This document shows positions 45,697-54,902 of a stretch of DNA of 64,000 nucleotides, piece by piece. Numbering within the stretch: the stretch's first letter is position 1; every line of letters begins with the position of its first letter. The notes below the pieces were generated by a model that saw nothing but the letters and a program-made list of their open reading frames with translations, had not been told where the DNA came from and searched no databases. The position numbers were made by a program, and so were the translations under genes. The stretch comes from a virus: the IMG/VR virus record IMGVR_UViG_3300020172_002590, positions 1 to 64,000 of that record. The stretch is one strand, 5' to 3'.

Positions 45697-45925
45697 TCCC
45701 CGACCAGCATTTATCAGCCAAAGCACACTCTGCACATTTAGCAGAACTACGCTTATAGGGCTGAGCGGGGATTTCTCGCTTTAAGAAAGCATCGTAAATT
45801 CCCCTATATTTTTTAAATAATTTATCTATGAATGTGTCATCTCTTTCAATATAAATTGGAAGAATTTCTTGGTTATTTTTATTCTCGTAAATAACTAAAC
45901 CAGATGGCAAATCAAGACAGCGCAT
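45689..45925 (-). CDS. Cas4/RecB-like exonuclease, C-terminal part (after an in-frame TAA)
   Basis: A 78-residue protein, MRCLDLPSGLVIYENKNNQE followed by a Tyr/Arg-rich helix and KCAECALADKCW. The VIYENKN block is the one that follows the catalytic core in Cas4-like nucleases, and the three cysteines fit the C-terminal part of their 4Fe-4S site. It continues the frame of the 45938 gene after TAA, GCA, CAA, ATT and TAT. Whether it is translated from the ATG at 45925 or by reading through the stop is not known. Confidence 0.65.
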   Translation of the reverse strand: MRCLDLPSGLVIYENKNNQEILPIYIERDDTFIDKLFKKYRGIYDAFLKREIPAQPYKRSSAKCAECALADKCWSGNV

Positions 45926-45937
45926 ATAAATTTGTGC

Positions 45938-46408
45938 TTATCTAAAATGATCGTCTTTTGGTTTGTTATATAGCTTTCTATAGTGAAAGCCTTCATTTGA
46001 GATTGATTTCAACTCTATTAGTTTATGACCATCAAGATCAATTATACCATCTGCAGTGCCCTCAATTGGGGGATCATCGTGTGTTACTGGAATTTCTTCT
46101 GCTACAAGTATGCCAATCTCTCTCAAATAACTGTAAAGTCTGTCATGGACAGCATGACCATTATCAAAGATTCTATAAGTTTGAGGATGGAATTTAGTTG
46201 TCATTTCAGTACCCTCAAATAGATAATACCAATAACGCGCACATTGATTTGTATAACTAGGATGGAACCCGCCAACCTTTTTCTCAGTTGGGGTATTACG
46301 CTTTTCTAGATGGGTATCAATTGTTTTTAACAACTCCCCTACAATATCGTCACCGGATTTCTGTATCTTTTCCTGTTTTGGGAGTTTTAATGCATTTAAT
46401 GATTTCAA
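45938..46408 (-). CDS. Cas4/RecB-like exonuclease, N-terminal part, ended by TAA
   Basis: A 156-residue protein with PSYTNQCARYWYYLFEG near 50 (first cluster Cys and the QhxxY-type region) and the PD-(D/E)xK core GTADGIIDLDGHKLIELKS near 116-134. The frame ends at TAA in the phrase HFR-stop-AQIYM, where related nucleases usually have RQ-A-QIYM: a CAA to TAA change would explain it. Alone it lacks the last three cysteines. Probable role: 5'-3' single-strand exonuclease in recombination. Confidence 0.7.
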   Translation of the reverse strand: MKSLNALKLPKQEKIQKSGDDIVGELLKTIDTHLEKRNTPTEKKVGGFHPSYTNQCARYWYYLFEGTEMTTKFHPQTYRIFDNGHAVHDRLYSYLREIGILVAEEIPVTHDDPPIEGTADGIIDLDGHKLIELKSISNEGFHYRKLYNKPKDDHFR

Positions 46409-46723
46409 TTAATTTCCTTTTGATGCGATTTTGAGAACATTAATGTTCTCTGCTAGAGCTTCATACATGGTTTTCCATATATCATTTACCATTTTATCTT
46501 GTTCACTCATGAGACTAGATCTTCTCTTAAAAGCCTGAGACTTAATAATCATTTGAGTTCTATATGCTGCCAAAAGGTTTGCATATTTAATAGCTTGCGC
46601 TCCAACATAGTGATTTGGGTTGTCAATAATATCTTGTACAATTGCCATACACTCAATAAATTCTTTTGATCTTTCCCCCATGTGTTGGGCGATGAAATCA
46701 ACATCTACAATAATATCAGCCAT
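46409..46723 (-). CDS. Conserved phage hypothetical protein
   Basis: A 104-residue helical protein (GERSKEFIECMAIVQDIIDN then ANLLAAYRTQMIIKSQAFKR). Directly downstream of the methyltransferase with an 8-nt overlap and upstream of the nuclease gene. Unrecognised by name. Confidence 0.65.
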   Translation of the reverse strand: MADIIVDVDFIAQHMGERSKEFIECMAIVQDIIDNPNHYVGAQAIKYANLLAAYRTQMIIKSQAFKRRSSLMSEQDKMVNDIWKTMYEALAENINVLKIASKGN

Positions 46724-48107
46724 GTGTATCTTCTCTTTCTATTAGGTTCTTCAATTGTACACCTATCCAATGCGATACAGGGCTTGCAATAGCATTTCCG
46801 CACATTTTATATCTATTGGTATCAGCAATCTTTTTGCCGTTGCTATCTAATGCTGTGTGATTATCAGGGAACCCCATCAACCTTTCGCATTCAACAGGTG
46901 TAAGTCTTCTTAAAATAAATTTCTTTTCATCTACTGGAATAGCAATGTGGTCAGCAGAGTCAACACCAGTTCTGATTGTTCTATAAGTATCTTCTGTTAT
47001 TTTATTATTATAGCCATCATATGCAAGAACAGGTACTTGACCACCACCTGTCCCCATTCTGTGCTTTAAAGTTGGAACAATCCCATCTTCATAGATTCTA
47101 ATATCATCAACTCTTGTCCCATCAAGCACCATTATATGAGGCATATTATCCCCATTATGATGTTCTGCTCTAAGAGTTGGAACTAAATCTTCACTAACTC
47201 CATAACCTTGTCTAACCATTACTCCCGGCTGAAAGACAAGGACTGTTGCTCTTGCTTCTCCAGTGTTATCAAATGCGTTAAGAGTTGGTGATACATTACC
47301 ACTAATCCAAGACTCTGAATCTTCATTATTCTGCGCCCTCTTTGTCTTAACAAAAGGCTCTAAAATGAAGTTCATATCTGGTCTTTTATGGTCAGAAGAA
47401 GATAGACTTACTCCTCCTTCTTCGTATTTGCTAAATCCTGTTTTTCCATACCAGATAGGTCCATCAATGCCTGTCTCAGAGGCTCTGGGATTTGATTTCC
47501 CTTTCTTTCTCCTCTTCTTAATATCCCCATTGCTGTCTTCGGGGACAGATAATATTTTTCCATTACTTCTTCTAATGGCTGAAGAGTCCCAGCAAGCGAT
47601 GACAAATACTCTTCTTCTTCGTTGGGCGACTCCGAACCATTGTGCATCCAAGATATGCCATTCAATTCCCAATGCCCCGATGTTAGCCATTTGGTTGAGG
47701 ACTTCCCCGAAGTCTTCTCCTTTATTACTTGTGAGGGCACCTGGGACATTTTCCCAGATTGCCCATTTTGGATATTGTCCATTTGTTGCATCACGCATCT
47801 CCTTAATTATTCTAATACCTTCAAAAAATAATCCTGATCTATCTCCGTCAAGACCAGAACGCTTACCTGCTACTGATAAGTCTTGGCATGGTGAGCCAAA
47901 AGAAATCAAATCAACAGGTGTTAAATCTGCGCCATTAACATCTCGTACATCTGTGTACTTTAATGTATCAGGCCAGTTTCTTTGCAATACTTCTTGGCAA
48001 TGCTTATCCCATTCAACTTGGAATTTACATTCCCAGCCAGCAGAATCAAAACCAAGATCAAATCCACCTACTCCTGCGAATAGGCTTCCATAGGTTAAAT
48101 TACTCAT
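46716..48107 (-). CDS. DNA (cytosine-5) methyltransferase
   Basis: A 463-residue enzyme with the C5-MTase motifs in order: FAGVGGFDLG (10-19, motif I), GSPCQDLS (71-78, motif IV, Cys74 catalytic), WENVPG near 118 (motif VI), QRRRRVFVIA near 161 (motif VIII), and the C-terminal YKMCGNAIASPV (motif X). Recognition sequence not readable. It may protect phage DNA from host restriction. The N6 methyltransferase gene lies just upstream. Confidence 0.93.
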   Translation of the reverse strand: MSNLTYGSLFAGVGGFDLGFDSAGWECKFQVEWDKHCQEVLQRNWPDTLKYTDVRDVNGADLTPVDLISFGSPCQDLSVAGKRSGLDGDRSGLFFEGIRIIKEMRDATNGQYPKWAIWENVPGALTSNKGEDFGEVLNQMANIGALGIEWHILDAQWFGVAQRRRRVFVIACWDSSAIRRSNGKILSVPEDSNGDIKKRRKKGKSNPRASETGIDGPIWYGKTGFSKYEEGGVSLSSSDHKRPDMNFILEPFVKTKRAQNNEDSESWISGNVSPTLNAFDNTGEARATVLVFQPGVMVRQGYGVSEDLVPTLRAEHHNGDNMPHIMVLDGTRVDDIRIYEDGIVPTLKHRMGTGGGQVPVLAYDGYNNKITEDTYRTIRTGVDSADHIAIPVDEKKFILRRLTPVECERLMGFPDNHTALDSNGKKIADTNRYKMCGNAIASPVSHWIGVQLKNLIEREDTHG

Positions 48108-48502
48108 CTTTTTCCTTTAAATACTACTATAACTGATGGGAACGGTGCATTATACACTGCTCCTTGAAATCTCAGTCTACCTTTGATAAATCTAATTTCA
48201 TCGGCTTCCATTACATATGTATGCCACCATTTGGTGTCTGTACGGCTCGGTATCAAAAATACAGATGTTTTTCCTTTCATCTGCTCTTGAACAGCTTTTT
48301 CTAACCACTTGGTAATAATATTGCCATAAGGAGGGTTAACAAAATTACATTTACCCCATTCAATTTCCAAACCATCAAACTGAGGGCTAGGAGGACAGGG
48401 ATCAAAGTCAAAGTTAAATTCTTCATTAAGTTTTTCATAAAATGCCTTTGGTGTTTTCCAATTATCTCTATTGGCTGTGAAGTGGACTTTGCTTTTATTC
48501 AT
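48104..48502 (-). CDS. Phage DNA N6-adenine methyltransferase (Dam-like)
   Basis: A 132-residue protein: FTANRDNWKTPKAFYEKLNE then FDFDPCPPSPQ, NFVNPPYGNIITKWLEKAV with NPPY, and VFLIPSRTDTKWWH. This is the layout of short phage N-6-adenine methyltransferases. It lacks an obvious target-recognition domain. ATG at 48502 follows TGGAGAAAATTTG. Confidence 0.85.
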   Translation of the reverse strand: MNKSKVHFTANRDNWKTPKAFYEKLNEEFNFDFDPCPPSPQFDGLEIEWGKCNFVNPPYGNIITKWLEKAVQEQMKGKTSVFLIPSRTDTKWWHTYVMEADEIRFIKGRLRFQGAVYNAPFPSVIVVFKGKR

Positions 48503-49187
48503 CAAATTTTCTCCAGTTATAAACAGGCTGTAGACCGAGTGGTTTATTAATTTTATCTTTATATGTAAGAATAATATCGGAAGCAATACATATTCTTTTT
48601 TTATTTAAATCGTAAAATGATTTAACAGGCTCTTCAGGAGTATTTAGAATCTTACCATCACCAAAAGTGTCATGAGGGATCCTTGAAGAGAAAACAACAA
48701 CTTGACCTTGGTATGTGTTTATACTATATGTTCTGGAATTAAACTCATTATAGCCAGAATTGTTATAATCGTATAAACCAGGAAAAGCTTGTCTTTCCTT
48801 ATCGAAATAATGCAATCTTAAAAATTGCCCCATATCATCGGGTGTATTTGCATAATACACAATTGATATGTGTGCATCACCATGACTATGCAATGGTGTT
48901 GTACTTTCACCAAGAATATTAAACCAAGATTTAACAAAATTTATATCAAAATTATCAGCAATGTTTAATGCTTGTAAATATTTTTTAATGGATTTACTTA
49001 AGAAGCAGTATAAATCTTTATACCTAACATCTAAATGTATGTCCAAATTGTTTGTTGATTCATTAGAATATCCATTATAAAAATGGTCTTCCCAACTCTT
49101 AGATAGTATTTCTAAAAATTTTTTATTATCTTCATAGTAATCTTCAAAGATTAATGTTGGGAAAGCATAATGAACAGTTTCATTCAT
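48495..49187 (-). CDS. Putative 2OG-Fe(II) oxygenase
   Basis: A 230-residue protein: HSHGDAHISIVYYANTP near 105 gives HxD-like residues (the His-x-His-x-Asp variant), VVVFSSRIPHDTF near 168 the distal His, and RICIASDIILTY near 205 the 2OG Arg. It resembles phage 2OG-Fe(II) oxygenases of the TIGR02466 kind. Substrate unknown. Second oxygenase in the window. Confidence 0.75.
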   Translation of the reverse strand: MNETVHYAFPTLIFEDYYEDNKKFLEILSKSWEDHFYNGYSNESTNNLDIHLDVRYKDLYCFLSKSIKKYLQALNIADNFDINFVKSWFNILGESTTPLHSHGDAHISIVYYANTPDDMGQFLRLHYFDKERQAFPGLYDYNNSGYNEFNSRTYSINTYQGQVVVFSSRIPHDTFGDGKILNTPEEPVKSFYDLNKKRICIASDIILTYKDKINKPLGLQPVYNWRKFDE

Positions 49188-49479
49188 AATCGCTATCCTT
49201 GATCAACTCTTTAAACACATGCCATTCAATAATAGCAACCTTAACATCAGAATCCTCTCCAAGCACAACAGAAATACATGGGTATTTATGATTGGATTTC
49301 CATGCATCCTTACGCATTTTAATCCAAGCAGTTCTTGTTAATGTAAAAGATGCCCCATTGTGTTTATAATCTAATAAAAACTCATGGAACTCTGCATCAC
49401 CCTTCTTGAATCCTCTACCTGAATTCTTCACAGCCTTTGCTTTATCCTTTTTGATTTCTTCTTTTTCAGTTCTTTTCAT
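49180..49479 (-). CDS. PD-(D/E)xK Holliday junction resolvase-like protein
   Basis: A 99-residue protein: GRGFKKGDAEFHEFLLDYKH then ASFTLTRTAWIKMRKDAWKS. The RKGD then D/E-x-K then SFTL-x3-W order matches small phage resolvase-like nucleases, with Asp29/Asp-x-Lys as candidate residues. It starts at 49479 overlapping the upstream stop (ATGA). Confidence 0.65.
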   Translation of the reverse strand: MKRTEKEEIKKDKAKAVKNSGRGFKKGDAEFHEFLLDYKHNGASFTLTRTAWIKMRKDAWKSNHKYPCISVVLGEDSDVKVAIIEWHVFKELIKDSDYE

Positions 49480-49925
49480 AGTAGCGCCCATACATAACTT
49501 GGCTCATCAACTGGTCTTTCTGTAACATCGTCAAACTTATCACAATACCAATCCCAGTGTTTCCATGCTAACTTCAAGCGGTGTGATCGGTGAATGTCTT
49601 CACGACCAAACCAATATGGCATTACTAGCTTATCATAATTTATGACTTCAAGCTTCATTGTATTGTTATAACCACGATTAATCCATTGCTCAACTGATTC
49701 ATTAAAGTAAAGTTTCAATGCTTCTTCGTAACCTCTCCACATTCTTGTAACAACATGGTTTTCCCAGCCATAATAAAATGTCCCATCCTTTTTCATCTTC
49801 GGCTGAACTCTTTTCAAAAGAACATTCAAGACCTGATGTGTCTCAACACGCTGTTTCCCAAGTCTTTTATAATCAAGAACTTGTAGCGATTCTTTGAAAT
49901 CTGGGTACGGTAAAAATGTTTGCAT
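49476..49925 (-). CDS. Pyrimidine dimer DNA glycosylase-like protein (MSMEG_6728-like)
   Basis: A 149-residue protein starting MQTFLPYPDFKESLQVLDYK then RLGKQRVETHQVLNVL, GWENHVVTRMWRGYEEALKL and HRSHRLKLAWKH. This is the MSMEG_6728 layout, related to T4 endonuclease V. It would repair UV damage. AGGAGGC precedes the ATG. Confidence 0.8.
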   Translation of the reverse strand: MQTFLPYPDFKESLQVLDYKRLGKQRVETHQVLNVLLKRVQPKMKKDGTFYYGWENHVVTRMWRGYEEALKLYFNESVEQWINRGYNNTMKLEVINYDKLVMPYWFGREDIHRSHRLKLAWKHWDWYCDKFDDVTERPVDEPSYVWALL

Positions 49926-50016
49926 AGATGCCTCCTATTTAGACGGTGTGCAGAATATAGCACAATGGCAAACGGCAATAGGGGGTAACGAGGATTTTTT
50001 ATTTTTTATTTTTGGG

Positions 50017-50142
50017 TTATTCCCAAAAAATATCTTCATCAAAGTCCTCTTCAACCTTCTTTATTAAAGCAATTGTGCCAACAACGAGAAGTCCAGAGGC
50101 TACTAAAAATGGTAGTGATACTAATACTAGGAGTCTTTTCAT
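50017..50142 (-). CDS. 41-residue membrane protein
   Basis: KRLLVLVSLPFLVASGLLVV then GTIALIKKVEEDFDEDIFWE: a basic start and one membrane span, with an acidic cytoplasmic-like tail. It overlaps the RecA stop (ATGA). Unrecognised. Confidence 0.5.
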   Translation of the reverse strand: MKRLLVLVSLPFLVASGLLVVGTIALIKKVEEDFDEDIFWE

Positions 50143-51053
50143 CCTAATATTTTAGCACTAATTTCCTCAATTTGCTTATCAGTAAGCTCAATCTTACCCA
50201 TACCATTCCACTTCTGATCTCCGTAGAAAAACCAAGCGCCCCTGCGCTCAATGATATTCATCTCAATTGCAATATCAAGCATTTCACGATATTTATCAAT
50301 CATACCCTCTTGAGGAAGAACATAATACTGCCCATGTGTCCCAATGCTTGGGATCTGTTTTGTCTTTTCAATTGTCCATGTTACTTTTTGAGATGTAATC
50401 ATATTAACTTCATCTCTTTCCATTTCCTTTGACGACATAGATAGGAACAACTTAACAATATTATGCATATTATGATGAACCGTATTACCCATCTTTGCTT
50501 TTGTTATTGCGTACATTCCTGACAAGTCAATCGTCTGGTGAGCAACAAAGATCATCATATTCCTCTCTTTATGGAGATAGTTTACGAGCTTCTGAAGAAG
50601 AAAGCCTTGTGAGCGAGATTGAAGACCCATTGCCTTACCACCTTCAGGCTTGTCATAAAACTCTTCCTTAATAATATTTGAAAGAGAGTCAAACAAGAAG
50701 ATATGCTTCTCTTCTTCGTGAGTAAGATATGGATGGATATTCTTCAGAATGTCTTCAACAACTGTTGATTGAATAACTACAATGTCATCAATATCAATAC
50801 CACACTTAGCAGCATACTCTTCGTTAAATGAATACTCTGAGTCAACAATTACTGGTCTAAAACCCCTACTCTGTGCTTCAGCTAAAATTCTAAAACACAT
50901 TGTAGATTTGCCTACTGATGGAGTACCCCAAAACAAATGTGTTGCTCCTGTATTTAGACCTCCACCTAATGCACGATTAAGTCCAACACTAGGAGTTGGA
51001 ATAACCTCATGCACTGGCATATGGTCGCCTTTTCTTTTATCTACAATTAACAT
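50139..51053 (-). CDS. RecA/UvsX-like recombinase
   Basis: A 304-residue protein with Walker A GTPSVGKST at 43-51, a Walker B region KHIFLFDSLSN near 120, and MMIFVAHQT near 175. RecA-type ATPases pair homologous DNA; this is a short form. Start: ATG at 51053; ATG at 51020 after AAAAGGCGACC is also possible. It lies between repair genes and the glycosyltransferase cluster. Confidence 0.85.
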   Translation of the reverse strand: MLIVDKRKGDHMPVHEVIPTPSVGLNRALGGGLNTGATHLFWGTPSVGKSTMCFRILAEAQSRGFRPVIVDSEYSFNEEYAAKCGIDIDDIVVIQSTVVEDILKNIHPYLTHEEEKHIFLFDSLSNIIKEEFYDKPEGGKAMGLQSRSQGFLLQKLVNYLHKERNMMIFVAHQTIDLSGMYAITKAKMGNTVHHNMHNIVKLFLSMSSKEMERDEVNMITSQKVTWTIEKTKQIPSIGTHGQYYVLPQEGMIDKYREMLDIAIEMNIIERRGAWFFYGDQKWNGMGKIELTDKQIEEISAKILG

Positions 51054-51100
51054 TTACTCTTCTTTCTACTATAGATTTATGCAATAATAACACATGGGAG

Positions 51101-52138
51101 CTACAGAGTTCCCATCCAGTTATAAACTTTTTCCGCATCGTATGCGAAATCAACATTATTTTTAAATGTTTCATATGCCTTAATTGACATTGAATTCAAT
51201 AACTCTTCATCAGATAAAATTTTTCTAACTTTATGAGCAGCATCTTCAATTGAAATGCCATCAAGATTTATACTGCTTTCATCATTGAATAACTCTTGAC
51301 CTAAACAATTGTCATACATAGAGTTACGAATAATTACTGGTTTACCACACGCGTAAGCATTGTATAGAATATGACCGTATCCATCTCCACCGTCTTTTAC
51401 ATGAAAGATCATACTATTACGATTCATAGAATCCGCTAATAGGCTTGCGCCAGCAATACTTCCATCTCTGCATTGACCACCGTAGCTATTAAATTTAACT
51501 TCATTGACTAAAAGATTTTCCAAATTAGTAAAATCTCTCCAGCCTTGATTCATATTTTGCAATATATTAATATAGCTGTTTATACTGTTATCTGTTTTAT
51601 AGTTTAATGGTTTAAAAATATCTATATCAAATTCTTGATGATAGTAAACAACATTAGAATTATCCAATAGTCCTGGTTTAACTGATGCTAATACATTCAG
51701 CCCTTGTACAATATTTGAAGACCAATTATTTCCAACTTGAACAATCAACTTAGCTTTTGGCTGGTATTGATTAATGAGTTTTTGATATAAATGTATATGC
51801 TGAGGGATAGAAGCAATAACGAAGTCGAACTCCATACTTTTAAATGCATCTAGTGTAATAGCTTTATGAGTAGACTCATACCCAGGATCATATATATGAT
51901 ATATACCATTACTTTCATCATTTACGATGTTTAATGGGGCTGTATTGTCAGGAACAAAAGCAGATTGTGTATCTAAAAATTGTTTTGCAGTATCTGCATT
52001 ATCATTAATTGCCCAAAAACCCTCATTAAACCATTCTAAACCAGCTGGTCTATAAATATCCATGCTTAGTCTATTTTCAAAAAGTAGAACCAACGAGCGT
52101 AATAAAGAATTGTGATGAAAATCAGTTAAGATATTCAT
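51101..52138 (-). CDS. Glycosyltransferase-like protein
   Basis: A 345-residue protein with a GT-B-like C-terminal half: FHVKDGGDGYGHILYNAYAC near 260 and GKPVIIRNS, then an ISIEDAAHKVRKILSDEELL helix. N-terminal motifs are weak, so the donor is unknown. Downstream of three cotranscribed surface-type genes. Confidence 0.65.
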   Translation of the reverse strand: MNILTDFHHNSLLRSLVLLFENRLSMDIYRPAGLEWFNEGFWAINDNADTAKQFLDTQSAFVPDNTAPLNIVNDESNGIYHIYDPGYESTHKAITLDAFKSMEFDFVIASIPQHIHLYQKLINQYQPKAKLIVQVGNNWSSNIVQGLNVLASVKPGLLDNSNVVYYHQEFDIDIFKPLNYKTDNSINSYINILQNMNQGWRDFTNLENLLVNEVKFNSYGGQCRDGSIAGASLLADSMNRNSMIFHVKDGGDGYGHILYNAYACGKPVIIRNSMYDNCLGQELFNDESSINLDGISIEDAAHKVRKILSDEELLNSMSIKAYETFKNNVDFAYDAEKVYNWMGTL

Positions 52139-52813
52139 TTATTGCCAAGAGTAATCTTCACTTTTTGGTTTATAAAACATTGTCAATCCTCTTGGAGTCT
52201 CATAGTGGAATGGAACTAATTTCTTATTCAAAACTAAGTCGTTAAATTCTTTTGGAATCAAACCGTATGGAGAGCCAAAACCGTGTTCTTCATTCGGAAT
52301 CTGACTCATATGACGATGAAGATCGTGAATAAATAAATAACCGCCTTCTTTAAGGTTTGGATAAAATCTAACCAATTCATTAAATCGAGTTTGTGGTTCA
52401 GTATCTAGGAATATAAAATCATACTGCACATCCAACTTAAGAGTATCAACATTTGTCAAGCTAGATACAATATGATCATTAAGTTGAAGCCTATTGAACC
52501 TTTCATTAGCTATTTTATAATTATCAGGATTGAATTCATGTGTGTGTAGAACTCCAAAGCCATTATTTTTTAATGCAGAAGCAACAAATGAAGAACTAAC
52601 TCCTTGATGTGTGCCTGTCTCCAGTACAAAGTCTGGTTTAATCAAGCGCATAAAACTGTACAAGAATTCTCCAACTTCACATTCCACTCCAGCATCGTTA
52701 AAAGCAGAATACTTCTTAGTGTGTTCATCACCTGCACCCCATTTGCTTTCATTGTAAATTTCTAAAAGACCATCTAAGTCTTTTAATTGTTCTGATATTG
52801 TTTTAATTTTCAT
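52139..52813 (-). CDS. Class I SAM-dependent methyltransferase
   Basis: A 224-residue protein with motif I LETGTHQGVSSSFVASAL near 70, an acidic loop (LHTHEFNPDN) and FDFIFLDTEP-like YDFIFLDTEPQ near 130, then GGYLFIHDLHRH. It resembles sugar- or peptide-modifying methyltransferases (Methyltransf_24 type). ATG at 52813 follows AAGGAAGTAT. Confidence 0.75.
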   Translation of the reverse strand: MKIKTISEQLKDLDGLLEIYNESKWGAGDEHTKKYSAFNDAGVECEVGEFLYSFMRLIKPDFVLETGTHQGVSSSFVASALKNNGFGVLHTHEFNPDNYKIANERFNRLQLNDHIVSSLTNVDTLKLDVQYDFIFLDTEPQTRFNELVRFYPNLKEGGYLFIHDLHRHMSQIPNEEHGFGSPYGLIPKEFNDLVLNKKLVPFHYETPRGLTMFYKPKSEDYSWQ

Positions 52814-52821
52814 ATACTTCC

Positions 52822-53820
52822 TTATATTGTATTTAAAAAGCTTTCCCATTGCTTTATTATTTTCTTTTTACCAAATACATCAATAGCGTAAGCTCTTTGC
52901 TTTTCGCTAATGTCTTTAGCGTAGGACTCATTATTAAGTAGCTCTTCGGTTTGGGAAATCATTTCTTCAACACTTCCACAAACTATTCCTCCGATACTTC
53001 TTAATATTTCTTCAACTTCATAAAAGTCAAAATTATAAATAATATTTGCCATTTGATTATTAATTGCGACAATTGGCAATCCCATCATCAAAGCTTCAAT
53101 AAATGAAAGAGTGTACGAAGCAGGAGCAGTTCCACCATATGGCATAACCCTTGCCTCTTGCATTCTCTTTATCTGTGCTTCATACGGGATTGCACCACCA
53201 TTATATTTACCTAAATCATCATTGCCAGGACCATATACTGTTCCATCAAATTTTTCTATTACAGCTATTATCTCATCATAATGACAATGACTTCTTCGCC
53301 CCTTCAAAGACTGAGCAAAGTTAACAATGCTACGACCACCCCCAGTCCAGCCAGATAACTCATCTTCATCTTTATAAAAACGAATGAGAATATCTTCACC
53401 AATGTAATTAGACAATCTTCTCTCATTTGGTGAGTATCTAATAATCTTTAAACTATCATCACGCATTGGCTTTAAAGATGCTTCAACACCCTCTGTTGAT
53501 TGACCAATCGTTCGCCAAATTACCTTTTTATGCTTAATCTTATCCCAGTTGTTGATAATAACATCAGGTGAATGCATAATTATAATAATATCAAATGGTT
53601 CAATTAATTCATTTGGCAAATTTGTCTTAGGGAAATTAGTTGCAAAAGGAATATATTCTTCATAGTATTTAGCACCCTTAATTCCCGGTCTTGGCAAAGT
53701 GATATGGCCTTTAGGATCAATATATGACCCATTAGAAAATACTTCATGTCCTAAGTCTGTCAGTAGTTGTACCTCATCATATTCTAATATGGAATGACAA
53801 CTTAAATAATGAATCTTCAT
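52822..53820 (-). CDS. Glycosyltransferase (GT4-like)
   Basis: A 332-residue protein. GGTAPASYTLSFIEALMMGL near 240 carries an E-x-LMMGLPIVA motif of GT4 enzymes; the N-terminus has a Rossmann-like HYLSCHSILEYDEVQLLTDL. ATG at 53820 overlaps the upstream TAA by one base and follows AGAGG. Confidence 0.7.
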   Translation of the reverse strand: MKIHYLSCHSILEYDEVQLLTDLGHEVFSNGSYIDPKGHITLPRPGIKGAKYYEEYIPFATNFPKTNLPNELIEPFDIIIIMHSPDVIINNWDKIKHKKVIWRTIGQSTEGVEASLKPMRDDSLKIIRYSPNERRLSNYIGEDILIRFYKDEDELSGWTGGGRSIVNFAQSLKGRRSHCHYDEIIAVIEKFDGTVYGPGNDDLGKYNGGAIPYEAQIKRMQEARVMPYGGTAPASYTLSFIEALMMGLPIVAINNQMANIIYNFDFYEVEEILRSIGGIVCGSVEEMISQTEELLNNESYAKDISEKQRAYAIDVFGKKKIIKQWESFLNTI

Positions 53821-54902
53821 TAACTTTTTACCTCTTCTAATATTTCCCAAGCTCTTTTAATGTATGGTTGAGAAACTTTCTCCCAAGTCATGTGCTCATT
53901 GATATACAATGCACTTTCATATGTGCGTTGTGCAACTGATGAATAGTTCTCAGCAACATAAAGCATTTTATCACACAAGTCGTCAAATTCTGGTTCTGCC
54001 CATTCACCGCAGTCTTCGTATCTTCCAAACATACGCCATGTGCCCCATCTAAAGTTAAGCGGTACTGACATATGAGCAAAATCTTTACAAGCCAATACAT
54101 CTGTGCAGATTGTTGGGATACCTTTAGCAATTGCTTGGAATGGCAAGTTACCCCATCCTTCTCCGCTAGTCGGATATATAACGCAGTCTGCCATGTCAAA
54201 GATTCTTCCCAATTCTTCATGAGATACTTCATCATCAATCACTTCAATTTGGGGGTGTCTAAGACCATGCATTTCTCCACCTCTATAAATTCTTCCATCA
54301 GGTTCACCATTGGATTTATAAATTAAACGGTAGTCATCATTGCCCTCAAACATTCTTAAAAATGCATCAACCGCCATCTGAGAATTCTTACGACTAGATG
54401 GTGATCCAATAGACAAGAATGTAAATGTAGAATGAGGTGTCCTTAACTTAGGGAAATAGATATTAGGGTCAACACCTAACTTAAATTCATACACAGGCCG
54501 CTGAATTCCTGAAGCAATGAAAACCTTTTGCATGTCCAAACTGCATGTCCAAATCTCATCCATTTGATTGCATAGTTTTACCCAATGATCGGGGAGTTTA
54601 TTTGTTTCCCAGAATGTAAAACCGACAGAGTAAATCTTTGACTTAACAAACCCTTCAGGAACGGAATGGTTAATTACAATCTCATTTGTGCAATCATCCT
54701 TTTGCATATAACCAAGTCCAAGAAATTCTTGCATCGTGGCAAGTTCGGGTGGCACTTGAATCTTTCCAATCTCATCCCAATTTGTGGGCTTGCTTCTGCG
54801 GATTGGCAATCCGCTTGTGCCGATGAAATCCCATAGACGGTCAGGCGTATAGCCATAGCCTTCACTAAATTTCGGTATTTGGTTATCCGACCATACTAGC
54901 AT
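53820..54902 (-). CDS. GT4-type glycosyltransferase
   Basis: A 360-residue protein: FTFLSIGSPSSRKNSQMAVD near 155 and CVIYPTSGEGWGNLPFQAIA near 245 (E-x7-E type motif). It is a close paralogue of the protein at 1568-2581. The ATG lies inside the 3' end of the polymerase gene, with a 20-nt overlap. Confidence 0.85.
   Translation of the reverse strand: MLVWSDNQIPKFSEGYGYTPDRLWDFIGTSGLPIRRSKPTNWDEIGKIQVPPELATMQEFLGLGYMQKDDCTNEIVINHSVPEGFVKSKIYSVGFTFWETNKLPDHWVKLCNQMDEIWTCSLDMQKVFIASGIQRPVYEFKLGVDPNIYFPKLRTPHSTFTFLSIGSPSSRKNSQMAVDAFLRMFEGNDDYRLIYKSNGEPDGRIYRGGEMHGLRHPQIEVIDDEVSHEELGRIFDMADCVIYPTSGEGWGNLPFQAIAKGIPTICTDVLACKDFAHMSVPLNFRWGTWRMFGRYEDCGEWAEPEFDDLCDKMLYVAENYSSVAQRTYESALYINEHMTWEKVSQPYIKRAWEILEEVKS

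Noticed and set aside
47263-48093. 276-codon plus-strand frame opposite the C5 methyltransferase
   Set aside because: It is the mirror of a gene with all C5-MTase motifs in order; its protein has no sensible composition.
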